This document shows positions 1 to 9,360 of a DNA stretch of 64,000 nucleotides, piece after piece. The notes beneath the pieces are model-generated. The model was not told the DNA's origin. It did no database searches and saw only the letters and a list, made by a program, of their open reading frames with translations. Positions within the stretch are counted from its first letter, which is position 1. Each line of letters starts with the position of its first letter. The position numbers and the translations under genes are program-made. Source of the DNA: Caldilineaceae bacterium (lineage in GTDB: Bacteria > Chloroflexota > Anaerolineae > Caldilineales > Caldilineaceae); contig JALHQH010000012.1 of assembly GCA_022842065.1 (NCBI GenBank), forward strand, positions 186,001 through 250,000, given 5' to 3'.

Positions 1-1403
1 GGCGTATTGATGCCCGGCCACTGCTCGATCGTGACCTGCATGGGGAGCCAGTCACCGCTTGCCAATTGGACGTTGGTCCACTGCACCGGTTGCTCCAGCC
101 GTGAGTTGCCGGTCAGCGGGTCGATGAGGTCGATCTGCAAGCGGTCGCCCCCCCAGAAGTCCCAACTGAGGGCGCGCACAGCGAAGGTGAGAGTCAGGCC
201 GCTGACGCCAGAGGGGATCTCGATGCGCTGGCGGATGGATGCCTGGCTGTCGGCAAAGCGGCCCAGGCGGAGCGCCCAGGCGCCGCTGGTGGCTAAACCT
301 GGCGGTGGATCGTTGATGAGGAGGTTGGCGATGTTATCTCGCTGCTGCCAGAGGTCGTGGTCGGCGGGCGCTTCGAAGTCGCCATTTTGGACGAGGTTTT
401 GGTTGGCAATGCAGGGTTCGTTCGAAGGCGTGGCGTCAAGCAAGGGCGCACGGACGGAGCGGCGGGTGATATCGGTGAGGGTAAGCTCCCAATAAATCAT
501 TCGATTTTCTTCTCTGGCTCGCCCTATACTGTGGAGCAAGAGATCTTCTGCGCCGGGAGGCCGTACGCGTGTAATGCGAAAGTAGGATTGGGTCACTAAG
601 TCATAGCCATAGCTACTGCCCCAAGTGACGATGGTTTGACCTGGCGTTAGATCAAAGATTGGAACATACCGCTCATTGAAAGCAGCATCCAGATCAACCA
701 ATCGCGTCACTTCGCGACGGGTATGCAAATCGTAAACAACAATCGTCTCGGGTGGTTCAAACCATGCAGCCAAGTAGGGGCTGATCCCGAAATAAGCATT
801 GAGACCGCCATCGCCTTGCGTACCAAATCTTTGCGTGAGGGTAATCACCTCTTGGGTTTCAAGATTAGCGGCATACAAAGTCCCCCCGATATCGCCTGTC
901 TGTTCACCAAAGATGGCCCACTCTTCCGCAATCTGGGGAATTGATAAAGGTGCGCCCAATTCGGCGATAAATTGATCGGTCTCCGTCGCCAGATGATAGG
1001 CATGAAGATCGCCATCAAAAAACCATAAGAGATACTCTTCATTCATTGTACCGAAGGCTGCTCCGTGGCTATCATCCCCGAGACGTGTCTCTTGACCGGT
1101 TTGGGTATCAATCAAATAGAGTGGTAGCCATTTCATCCGATCCTCTGGATACTCATTGCGATAGGTGTAGCGTTGATTGACCGGCTTGTCATAGAATTCC
1201 GGTGTGCCGACTCTCACTTGGGGTGTGGGTGTCTGGGATACCTCGGACATTGCCATCGACTGCACTACGACATGCGTTGTGGACATCGAGGTTGCGTTGT
1301 TTTGCCGCCATTGAGCCAGAGGAGCCAACAGTGCCAAGCCACTCACAAGCAAAACAGCCAGTGCAATCCCAATTAGCAGATAGCTTCCTTGTCGAAAATT
1401 CAT
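1..1403 (-). CDS. Anchored propeller protein with C-terminal carbohydrate-binding-like domain (3' end outside window)
   Basis: The frame is open from an ATG at 1403 to the window edge, so the C-terminus is missing. Residues about 7-29 form a hydrophobic signal or anchor. Next comes a region with blade-like repeats resembling TolB-type propellers (LYLIDTQTGQETRLGDDS, LYAANLETQEVITLT, IVVYDLHTRREVTRL). The visible end is a beta-rich domain (NQNLVQNGDFE ... IPSGVSGLTLTFAVRALSWD) like galactose-binding or CBM4/9-type folds. It is closely related to the frameshifted gene at 3074-4572. It starts 62 nt after the glycoside-hydrolase-like gene on the same strand, so the two probably form one operon. 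A role in extracellular glycan binding is inferred from the domains only. Confidence 0.75.
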   Translation of the reverse strand, partial: MNFRQGSYLLIGIALAVLLVSGLALLAPLAQWRQNNATSMSTTHVVVQSMAMSEVSQTPTPQVRVGTPEFYDKPVNQRYTYRNEYPEDRMKWLPLYLIDTQTGQETRLGDDSHGAAFGTMNEEYLLWFFDGDLHAYHLATETDQFIAELGAPLSIPQIAEEWAIFGEQTGDIGGTLYAANLETQEVITLTQRFGTQGDGGLNAYFGISPYLAAWFEPPETIVVYDLHTRREVTRLVDLDAAFNERYVPIFDLTPGQTIVTWGSSYGYDLVTQSYFRITRVRPPGAEDLLLHSIGRAREENRMIYWELTLTDITRRSVRAPLLDATPSNEPCIANQNLVQNGDFEAPADHDLWQQRDNIANLLINDPPPGLATSGAWALRLGRFADSQASIRQRIEIPSGVSGLTLTFAVRALSWDFWGGDRLQIDLIDPLTGNSRLEQPVQWTNVQLASGDWLPMQVTIEQWPGINT

Positions 1404-1465
1404 ATATCACTTCCTTTGATCTTCATCTTGCGTTAAATATGCGAACTGCCTGCGGTATGAGCGGC

Positions 1466-2985
1466 TTACCAAGCGGCTTGCCACCACAGCGGGAACCACG
1501 CCCGTTCATAGACCCGGTTCGCATCTTCGCCATAGGCTTCATGCCACTTCTGCTCATAGTTGTGATTGGCGTGCAGTTTGCCATTTGCGTCCGGTGATTT
1601 ACAGGTGGCCGCCTCATCGGGATCTTGGTTGATCAAGAGCCAAGCAATCACATGGCCGGCCAAGCGTTCTTCTTTAATAAAGGTCAGCAGGGAATCACGG
1701 ATTGCTTCCGGAGACGTATCCTTGCCCGCTGCGGTTCCCGCTTCGTCCAGTTGGCAGGGCGATTTCATGTCCGCTTCGGTAATGAAAGTGGGGTGCCGGC
1801 CGATTTGATGTGCCATACCGGCAGACAAATATTGAATGAAGTGGTCGCTATGTAGGGTACGGGTAGGGGGATTGGTCGCACACAGTACATCCATTGTCGG
1901 CACTGTGCCTATTACCTGCCATGCTTCATAGCCTGCACGCCAGTAGTTGTGCCAGGCAAAGCCGTCGGCTTTGGGATCTGGAGAGGGATCAGCAGCTTCG
2001 GGACTGTAACCAAAGGTCTGCTTCATGAAGTCGATTCCGGAACGTTTTTGGCTGTCGCCCTGAACTTCCCAGGGATCACAAGTTGCCAACCGGTAGTTTT
2101 CTCCATACTGTTCCTGAGAGATGGATGGCGACAAAATCTGCAACGCGGTGGTGATCGCTTTGGCCGTGTCATAGAGTGCCGCAAAGTAATTATCCATCTC
2201 TATCCAAGCTTGTTTATGATCGACCGGTGGAAGTATATCTATATTGCGTTGTTTGTAGATGTTGTACCACTCTTGGTTGGGTTCATTGGCGGGTTCAAAG
2301 AAGAAGGAACCTGGAGGCCACCCGTTGTCGATATTCACCTGATGGATGGCATTCATCTCTTCGGCAATGTCGCGTACATCGCGGTAGCTGTAGTGTTTGT
2401 TGGCATTGCCGCAGTAGTCTCCACCCGCCGGTTCTTCACCATTGAGCAACGTATGCGGTAATGCACCGGGATCAGCATAATCCACAAAGTTCCCTGGCGA
2501 AGGGGTGATCCGAATGACGACTTGCGTGCCGGCCTTGGCCGCGGCAGTCAGATACTTGTAGACATTGTAGGGTTCACCTTCGCCGGTCAATTTCAGGCCG
2601 GCCGCGACAATGCGACATTCGTCGGTGCTGTAGCGATACAGATTGTAGACTTGGTCACTCTGGATCACCACAGCAGAAGGCCAAGTGCCGGTGGTGCCGG
2701 TAATGTGCGCGAAGAGTTCAATGCGCCAATCGGAAGAGAAGCGGTTGCCGAGGTGGATGCCGCTCTTGGCTTTGATTTGGTCAGTGCCATCTTGAATTAG
2801 GGCAAGTAGAAGTGGCGGTCGGCTGCGGCGCTGGTCGTCGCTGTCGTACTAAATGGGGCGGTGGTGGTGATGGGCGCGAGGTCTGCCCTTTGGGCGTAGA
2901 GTGTGGTTGGTGCCCCGCGCGGGAACAAGAGCATGAGGCTGCAGAATAGCCCCAGTGCCAAGCTGATCGGGAGAAAAATGCGCAT
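1466..2985 (-). pseudogene. Second copy of the secreted clan-A glycoside-hydrolase-like protein, frameshifted
   Basis: The first part starts at 2985 after a GGCAGG ribosome site and has a signal peptide (FLPISLALGLFCSLMLLF) up to RHFYLP, where a TAA stop occurs at 2797-2799. The intact paralogue at 4627-6243 reads YLPLI at this point. One T is missing here (CCCTAATT against CCCTTAATT). The remainder continues in another frame to 1466 with the whole catalytic region, including FFEPANEPNQEW and TFITEADMKSPCQ, which match clan-A acid/base and nucleophile regions. The single indel with a conserved remainder points to a recent mutation or a sequencing error. An internal restart at the ATG near 2671 would give a protein without a signal peptide. 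Confidence 0.75.
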
Positions 2986-3073
2986 GAATTACCTGCCTTT
3001 CTTTGTTGAGGGTGTACGTGCCGTGGTCTACAGGATCGCGCCTTTGGCCGGCAGTGTCCAGCGTACTTTAGTC

Positions 3074-4572
3074 CTATTGCCTGACACAGGTCGTGGTCAG
3101 TTGCACATTGTCGACGGTAAAATCGGTAGGGAAAGCCCAGTCGGTCTGCACGGCAAAGACGAGGTCAACTGGCGTATTGATACCAGGCCACTGCTCAATG
3201 GTGACCTGCATGGGGAGCCAGCCGCCGCTCGCCAGTTGGACGTTGGTCCACTGCACCGGTGTGGCGAGGAGCGAGTTGCCGGTCAGCGGATCGATGAGGT
3301 CGATTTGCAAGCGGTCACCGCCCCAGAAATCCCAACTGAGGGCGCGCACAGCGAAGGTGAGAGTCAGGCCGCTGACGCCGGAGGGGATCTCGATATGTTG
3401 GCGGATGGCGGCATGGCTATTGGCATAGCGGCCCAGACGAATTGCCCAGTCGCCGCCGTCGGCGAGACTGGAGGGTACTTCGTTGGCGATCAGGTTGCTG
3501 GGGCTGTCCTCTTGTTGCCAGAGGGCATGGTTGGTGGTGCTTTCCAGATCGCCGTTTTGCACGAGGTTCTGGTTGGCGATGCACGGTGTAGTCGAGGGGT
3601 GGCGTCGAGGAGGGGGGCACGGATGTGGCGTTGGGTGCCGTCGCGCAGATTGATAGTCCAAGATAACATACGATTCCGTTCTTGGATACGATTTACATTG
3701 AGCATGGGCGCATTATCCCAGTCCGGTGGACGTATATCTCCCAGCAAAAAATGGGATTGGGTTACTAGATCATAACCATAGTTAAAACTCCAGGTGACCA
3801 CGGTTTCCCCCGGTGAGACTGAGGTAATCGTTACATTTTGTTGACCGAAGGCCGCGTCGATATTGTGCAATCTGGCAAGCACTTGACGCGAGATAAGATC
3901 ATAAACCACCATCGTGTTGCGTGCTTCGTACCAAGCGGCCAAACGGTCGCTTATGCCAAAATACCCGCCCACCAAAGCATCCTGGGCGGGTAGACTTCGA
4001 GTTAGGGTAATGATCTCCTGAGTCTGTAGATTGGCAGCATATAAGGTGGCGACAGGCGCACCATTCCCATTGTAGGTGCCAAAGGCTAGCCAGTCATCGA
4101 AGAGCTGAGTACGAATGGCGGAACCATTCACCGCTGAGAGCACCATGTCCTGTCCTGTATTTAGGTTATATATATGCGTACCGCCGGAGTACCAGACTAG
4201 ATATTGGTCATTCATAACACCAAAAACAGCAGCCGCGCTATCATCACCCAGCCGCTTCTCCTCTCCGGTCTCTGCATCAATCAAGTAGAGAGGCCGACGT
4301 TTGCTGCGATTTTCCGGAAATTCGTTGCGATAGGTATAGCGTTCAGGTGTGGCAGTCGGTGTATAATATTCTGGTGTACCCATCACAACTTGAGGCGTGG
4401 GTAGCGCATCACTGCGGCTTTCTTGATTGATAGGCCGACGTGCTTGCACCAGTAGTTGGGTGTTCCTTTGTGACGTTGATTGACGGTACTGCACCTGCAC
4501 TAGCCCAACCAGCCCCAGCAATATGCCGGCGGCGGGGATAATCAGTAGATAACTTAGGATACGAAATTTCAT
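3074..4572 (-). pseudogene. Propeller plus carbohydrate-binding-like protein, frameshifted between domains
   Basis: The start ATG at 4572 follows an AAAGGAG ribosome site and encodes an N-terminal membrane segment (YLLIIPAAGILLGLVGLV) and a propeller region closely similar to the gene at 1-1403. After PLLDATP the frame is lost. The carbohydrate-binding-like domain (NQNLVQNGDLE ... NVQLTTTCVRQ) continues in a neighbouring frame to 3074. The break coincides with a short homopolymer (GGGG on the plus strand, 3596-3599). One base is missing relative to the paralogue, where both domains are in one frame. The gene lies 54 nt downstream of the intact hydrolase-like gene. A real mutation, a sequencing error and slippage cannot be told apart here. 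Confidence 0.75.
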
Positions 4573-4626
4573 TGCAAACTCCTTTATATGTAGGAAACCG
4601 ATCTGATCCACAATTGCACAAGATCG

Positions 4627-6243
4627 TCAAGGGGTCGCCGGCCACCAGAGGCGAAACCACGTCCGTTCCGCGCCATCTTCGCGGTAGGCCTCATGCCAGT
4701 TCTGCTCATAATTGGGGTTGCCTCCAGCCAGTGGATCACCACCGACTCGGCAATTTTCTTCCTCATTCGCATATTGATTGGTCAATAGCCAGGCGATAAC
4801 ATACTGAGCACCATAGCCTGTATTCACATAGGCTTCTGTCTCTTGCGTAATAAAGGTATGCAAGGAATTGCTTATCGCCTCAGCCGTAGCATCCTTGCTT
4901 TCAGCAGCCCCGGCTTCACCCTGTTGGCAGGGAGACTTCAAATCCGCTTCCGTAATAAAGGTCGGGAGGATCGACATACTCTGTTGCATACCGTCTGACA
5001 GGTATTGGAAGAAATGATCAGTCTGGGGTCTGTATGCAATGCTTACGTCACAATAGTCGTCGACAGTTGGTGCGGAATTGCCACCATGAAAGGGTGGAAG
5101 CCATGTCTCTTGCCCTTTACTCCAGTAATTATGCCAGGCGAAGCCGTCAGCTTTGGGATCTGGATCGGGATCGGCAGCTTCAGGATCGTAACCAAAGGTC
5201 TTTTTCATAAAATCGAGACCGGTTCGCTCATTTTCACCAATCACTACCATCTCCTTATTATCACAACTGCCTAAAGGATAATGCTCACCGTGAAGTCCTT
5301 GTGACATCGAAGGGGCTAAGATTTGCAGTTCCGGTTGGAGTTGCTTGGCTTGGTCATAGAGCACGGCAAAGTAATCGTCCATATCGATCCAGGCTTGTTT
5401 GTTATTGATTTTCGGATCTAAATTAGCGATTCCACGTTCGACATAACTCTGATACCACTCTTGGTTTGGTTCATTAGCGGGTTCGAAGAAGAGGTTTTCA
5501 GCCGGCCACTTGTAAGTACCGACAACCAATGTGTAGATGGCATTCATCTCTTGCGCAATATCGAGGATATCACGATAATCATGAATTTTATCGTCGGTGG
5601 AAGGACCGTCTTCTGCACGCTCATCGCAGTAATTCCCACCGGCCGGCCCAATATCGATGCGTAGGCGATGGTTGTCGCCAGGGTTGGCCCAGTCCAAAAA
5701 GTTGCCGGGTGACGGGTTGATGCGAATCACAACCTTGGTTCCGGCCTTGATGGCCGCAGTTAAGTACTTGAAAGCATTGTAGGGTTCGCCTTCACCCGTA
5801 AGTTTGACAGAAGCAGAGTTCACCCGACATTCTTCATTACTTGGCGTTGATGGACGGCTAAAGTTGTAGAGCTGATTGCTCTGTACAACAACGGCCGCCG
5901 GCCAAGTGCCGGTGACAGTACCGGTGATGAGGGTGAAGAGTTCTGCACGCCAGTCCGAAGAACCGCGGTTGCCGAGGTGGATGCCGCTTCTTTCCTTGAT
6001 CGGTGGTGGTGTTGGGGAGGGGGTGGGCGTGGGTGGATTATCGGGGCCACGATGAATTAAGGGTAGGTAGAGGTCATAAGCAGCATCAGCGGCCGATGAT
6101 GTGATCGTGTTTGATTGGGTGGTGGTGATGGTTGCCTCGGCGACGCTTTGGGCGTGGACAGTTGCCGGCGCCCCGCGTGGGAACAAGAGCATGAGGCTAA
6201 AGAATAGCCCCAATGCCAGAACAAACGGGGGAAGAATGCGCAT
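4627..6243 (-). CDS. Secreted clan-A glycoside-hydrolase-like protein
   Basis: 538 residues. A signal peptide (about 1-32) is followed by a short region with YLPLIHR (about 59-65) and a PTPTPSPTPPP linker. The rest resembles a (beta/alpha)8 glycosidase of clan GH-A. FFEPANEPNQEW has Glu258 in the Asn-Glu-Pro context of the acid/base, and TFITEADLK has Glu432 as a plausible nucleophile, with FAWHNYW between them. The specific GH family and substrate cannot be named from sequence alone. The start at 6243 is preceded by AAAGGTAGGG. The propeller/carbohydrate-binding gene begins 54 nt downstream, so the pair probably acts together on an extracellular polysaccharide. This is the only uninterrupted copy of the hydrolase in the window. 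Confidence 0.75.
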   Translation of the reverse strand: MRILPPFVLALGLFFSLMLLFPRGAPATVHAQSVAEATITTTQSNTITSSAADAAYDLYLPLIHRGPDNPPTPTPSPTPPPIKERSGIHLGNRGSSDWRAELFTLITGTVTGTWPAAVVVQSNQLYNFSRPSTPSNEECRVNSASVKLTGEGEPYNAFKYLTAAIKAGTKVVIRINPSPGNFLDWANPGDNHRLRIDIGPAGGNYCDERAEDGPSTDDKIHDYRDILDIAQEMNAIYTLVVGTYKWPAENLFFEPANEPNQEWYQSYVERGIANLDPKINNKQAWIDMDDYFAVLYDQAKQLQPELQILAPSMSQGLHGEHYPLGSCDNKEMVVIGENERTGLDFMKKTFGYDPEAADPDPDPKADGFAWHNYWSKGQETWLPPFHGGNSAPTVDDYCDVSIAYRPQTDHFFQYLSDGMQQSMSILPTFITEADLKSPCQQGEAGAAESKDATAEAISNSLHTFITQETEAYVNTGYGAQYVIAWLLTNQYANEEENCRVGGDPLAGGNPNYEQNWHEAYREDGAERTWFRLWWPATP

Positions 6244-6335
6244 GAATCCCTACCTTTCTTTGCTGATAATAGATGCATTCAGAGATACGCACTATCGCGC
6301 TCTTGGCCGGTATGGTCTAGCGTACCTTGGTCCTA

Positions 6336-6536
6336 TTACCTGACACAGGTGGTGGTCAACTGAATGTTATCAATGGTAAAATCGGAGGGCAGTGCCCAGT
6401 CAGTTTGCGTGAGGAAGACGAGGTCAACCGGCGTGTTGATGCCCGGCCAGTCTTGGATGTCCACTTGCAGGGGAATCCAGTCACCACTGTCCAGTTGCAC
6501 ATTCGGCCACTGCACTGGCGTTGCTAGGATCGTTCA
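6336..6536 (-). pseudogene. Fragment of a third propeller/carbohydrate-binding gene
   Basis: Translation on the minus strand gives ATPVQWPNVQLDSGDW ... WPGINTPVDLVF ... DNIQLTTTCVR and a TAA stop at 6336-6338. This aligns with the last about 65 residues of the carbohydrate-binding-like domain of the gene at 3074-4572. There is no start codon or upstream domain. Immediately upstream, short pieces recall the same domain (ALSW, DPL) with an internal deletion, and they merge into the last codons of the LVIVD-repeat gene. It is a decayed remnant showing that at least three cassettes once stood in tandem. Confidence 0.75.
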
Positions 6537-6548
6537 GCGGACGCCAAC

Positions 6549-9107
6549 TCAGGGTTGCGCGCGCTGGATCAGCGGCAAGTAAAGCCGATTCCTGGCCCGC
6601 GCACCAAGCAGCCACACGCCGGTAGTGGTCGGCGTGGCGTGTACCGTCCGCGTCGCCGGGTCCACCATACTCGGTTCGATCACCCAGGTGCCCCCCTCCC
6701 AACGATAGAGCGTTAGGGTCGTTTCATCAACCCATTGCACACGCTCCTTGGTATACTGAATCGTCATGGCAAATGTTCCCAGTGGTGCCACTGGGCGGCC
6801 TGTACTTGTGATCAAGGCTTGTAAGACGAAGGCGTTGCCGACACCCAGTTGCGGGGCGGGCAACGCCAACAGTGGATCGACAAAGCGGGTGGTATGGGTC
6901 ACGGTCACGGGCGCGGCAAACGTGGTCGACGCGAATGTATAGGTCACCCCGTCGGCAACCGCGGCCAGCGTGCCGCCTTGGTCAAGGCGCGTCGTGGCCT
7001 GTGGTGGTGTATAACGATAGGCCCCTAAACGGTCGCCCAGGAAATAGATGGTATCGTCGATGGCGGCCAGTTGGGGCAAGTAGCCGGTTTGACGCGCATA
7101 ACCAGCCAAGCCAGGGGCCTGGGGAATCGTAAAATCCAGCACGGCGAGGCCCGTTTGGTCCCCATTGACGTCGCGCGTCGCAAGGTAGAGCAGATGATCA
7201 GCCCGCAACAGATCAGTGATCTCACCATCCCAGGCATAGTGTAGACGAATCGACGGCCGTGTTGGCTCAGCCACATCGATCAGATAAATCATCGTCGGGT
7301 CGCCCACCGTACCGACCGGCGGTGTCTCATTTTGGGCGATGCCATATAAGGTATCGCCGTCGTGATAGAGACCAACAAACATACGCGGCAAGGCTAAGCT
7401 GGCAATGGTCTGCGCTGTGGCCAAATCGTAAACAGCGAGGCGTGGTGTGATCCATGGGGGTGCTGACTGCGGATCACGGTTACCCACTGTGTAAAGGTAG
7501 CGCTCGCTTACGCTGAAATCATTGAAGGGGGTAAATACTTCCTTGGGCGTCAGCGCGATGACTCTCTCATCAACTGGTTCAGTTGGCACGCTGACATCTA
7601 GAACATGGACTTCGGCCGTAGGTGGGGTGCGCACAAGCGTCTCCAAATAGAGCTGGTGGTTAGCATAAGCGGCGGTCGTAAACGGCGTGGTCTTTTGTTG
7701 CCTTCGCCACTGGGGCACTGTGGGATTGGCGAGGTCAAAGAGGTGGTAACCATCGTATGTATCGGCGACGGAGCCAGCGGCGGGGACGATCAGCCACTGG
7801 TCGGCGATGAAGGGGTAGAATGCCTGCCAGTCAGTTCCTGTGAAAATCTGGGTCAGGGTTGGCGTGGTGGGATTGTGTAAATCAATCGTGCTCAGAAGTG
7901 GGGTGGCCAGGTAGCCGCCCGTGGCATACAGCACGTGGCCCTGGGTAACCAGATCGCCCCAACCACTCGTTACCAGTGCGTTAGATTGACCAATGGCGCG
8001 TGGCCGGTGCGGCTCGCTCAGGTCAAAACTGTGCAACCCGTCATCAGCGCGCCCAATAAAAGCGTAATGGTTCTGGATGGCAAGGGTGTTGATCCGTTGC
8101 GCCATAAAGCCGCTGACGGTCATGGTCGCGGGGTTCTGGATGTCGAGAATGTAGAGGCCGGCGTTGTTGTCCGGTTCATCCACATAGGAGGGGGGTCTAG
8201 TTACATAAAAATATTCGCCTGTTGCCGCGATGCTGCCGGTCGCGATGCCGTCTAATGTAAGCTGTGCAGTGGGCCTCAGTTGCGCTGGGGTATCGAGGGC
8301 AAAACGCAGAATGCGATCGTAGCGGATCACAAAAGCGCTGTCACCGTGGATCTGTAAAGCTGTCGGTTCAATGCGTTCGACGGTTGTCCGTTCGGTGTGA
8401 TAGGCCGGTAACGGGCTTGGTGTCACCGGATCAGTCAAGTCAAAGGCTTGCAGCGCGCCCCAGGTGTCATAGTGTTCGCCGGTATAGTAAAAGCTGCCCC
8501 CAGCCACAAAGAGCTGCCCCTGCGCGATCTGTAAAGCAGTTGGTGTGAATTCTAGCCCGGCGATGTGGGGATTGCGCACGATGGGGGTCGCCGGCCGGCT
8601 TAAATCCAGAATCTGCACACCGCTTTCGACCACCGGATCGGTAGCCGCATAGGTGATATAGACATAACGCCCATCGACCGCGATGGTGTGGACGGTGGCT
8701 GGATCGGGCCGTTCGGCCACCAATTGTGGGTGGTGTTGATCCGTCAGATCGATGATGAAGAGGCCGGCATCGTTGGTCGCCAGCAGGGCGTAGGCACCCA
8801 TGATCGCAATCTGATTGATCGACGCCCCCAGCTCTAGCTGCCCCAACAGCGTTGGCGTAGCGGGATCAGTGACGTCGAAGATCACCAAATCCCCGCCCAT
8901 ACCCACATAGAGCGTGTTGCCGACGGGTGTCAGCGCGCTGATGAGACCGCCCCACCGCCAAAGCTGTTCCATGTTGTGCCGGCGCGGTGTTGGCGCGCTT
9001 TGGGCCTTGAGGAGGCTGGATTGGCAGGCTAGCCAAAGGCTAACACAGATCATCACAGCCTGTAATAACCGCTTGTTGGTTGTGCAACAGGAAAATAACC
9101 TACACAT
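6549..9107 (-). CDS. Secreted LVIVD-repeat beta-propeller protein
   Basis: About 852 residues from the ATG at 9107, which has a GGGAGGG ribosome site; a longer frame reaches 9182. An N-terminal hydrophobic segment (LLQAVMICVSLWLA) suggests export. The body is a long series of repeats of the LVIVD type (LVIFDVTDPATPTLLGQLEL, LFIIDLTDQHHPQLV, LYILDIQNPATMTVSGF, YLIDVAEPTRPSIR), as in cell-surface propellers. The C-terminus ends RLYLPLIQRAQP, the same YLPLI motif found after the signal peptide of the neighbouring hydrolase-like proteins. Its stop codon sits in sequence derived from the carbohydrate-binding domain of the adjacent remnant, so the 3' end was probably reshaped by recombination. Ligand unknown. 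Confidence 0.75.
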   Translation of the reverse strand: MCRLFSCCTTNKRLLQAVMICVSLWLACQSSLLKAQSAPTPRRHNMEQLWRWGGLISALTPVGNTLYVGMGGDLVIFDVTDPATPTLLGQLELGASINQIAIMGAYALLATNDAGLFIIDLTDQHHPQLVAERPDPATVHTIAVDGRYVYITYAATDPVVESGVQILDLSRPATPIVRNPHIAGLEFTPTALQIAQGQLFVAGGSFYYTGEHYDTWGALQAFDLTDPVTPSPLPAYHTERTTVERIEPTALQIHGDSAFVIRYDRILRFALDTPAQLRPTAQLTLDGIATGSIAATGEYFYVTRPPSYVDEPDNNAGLYILDIQNPATMTVSGFMAQRINTLAIQNHYAFIGRADDGLHSFDLSEPHRPRAIGQSNALVTSGWGDLVTQGHVLYATGGYLATPLLSTIDLHNPTTPTLTQIFTGTDWQAFYPFIADQWLIVPAAGSVADTYDGYHLFDLANPTVPQWRRQQKTTPFTTAAYANHQLYLETLVRTPPTAEVHVLDVSVPTEPVDERVIALTPKEVFTPFNDFSVSERYLYTVGNRDPQSAPPWITPRLAVYDLATAQTIASLALPRMFVGLYHDGDTLYGIAQNETPPVGTVGDPTMIYLIDVAEPTRPSIRLHYAWDGEITDLLRADHLLYLATRDVNGDQTGLAVLDFTIPQAPGLAGYARQTGYLPQLAAIDDTIYFLGDRLGAYRYTPPQATTRLDQGGTLAAVADGVTYTFASTTFAAPVTVTHTTRFVDPLLALPAPQLGVGNAFVLQALITSTGRPVAPLGTFAMTIQYTKERVQWVDETTLTLYRWEGGTWVIEPSMVDPATRTVHATPTTTGVWLLGARARNRLYLPLIQRAQP

Positions 9108-9360
9108 GAGCACCCTCCCTAGTTTGAGCAGAACGTAACTACTTGATCTGCTTAGGGTAGGCTTGCGTGGCGGCGTAGACAATGGGCCAATGGTACTACT
9201 ATCCTGACAGGCGGGGCGGAAGGCGCGCTGATTGCTGGTGAAAGTAAGGGAGAAAACGTGTGGGCCGGCTGTGATACCAGCGCGGGTCAGGAAACAATTG
9301 GGGCTACGTTGTCGTCAATTACCTGCAATAATCCTGAAAAGTACGGGGAGGAGAGCGACA

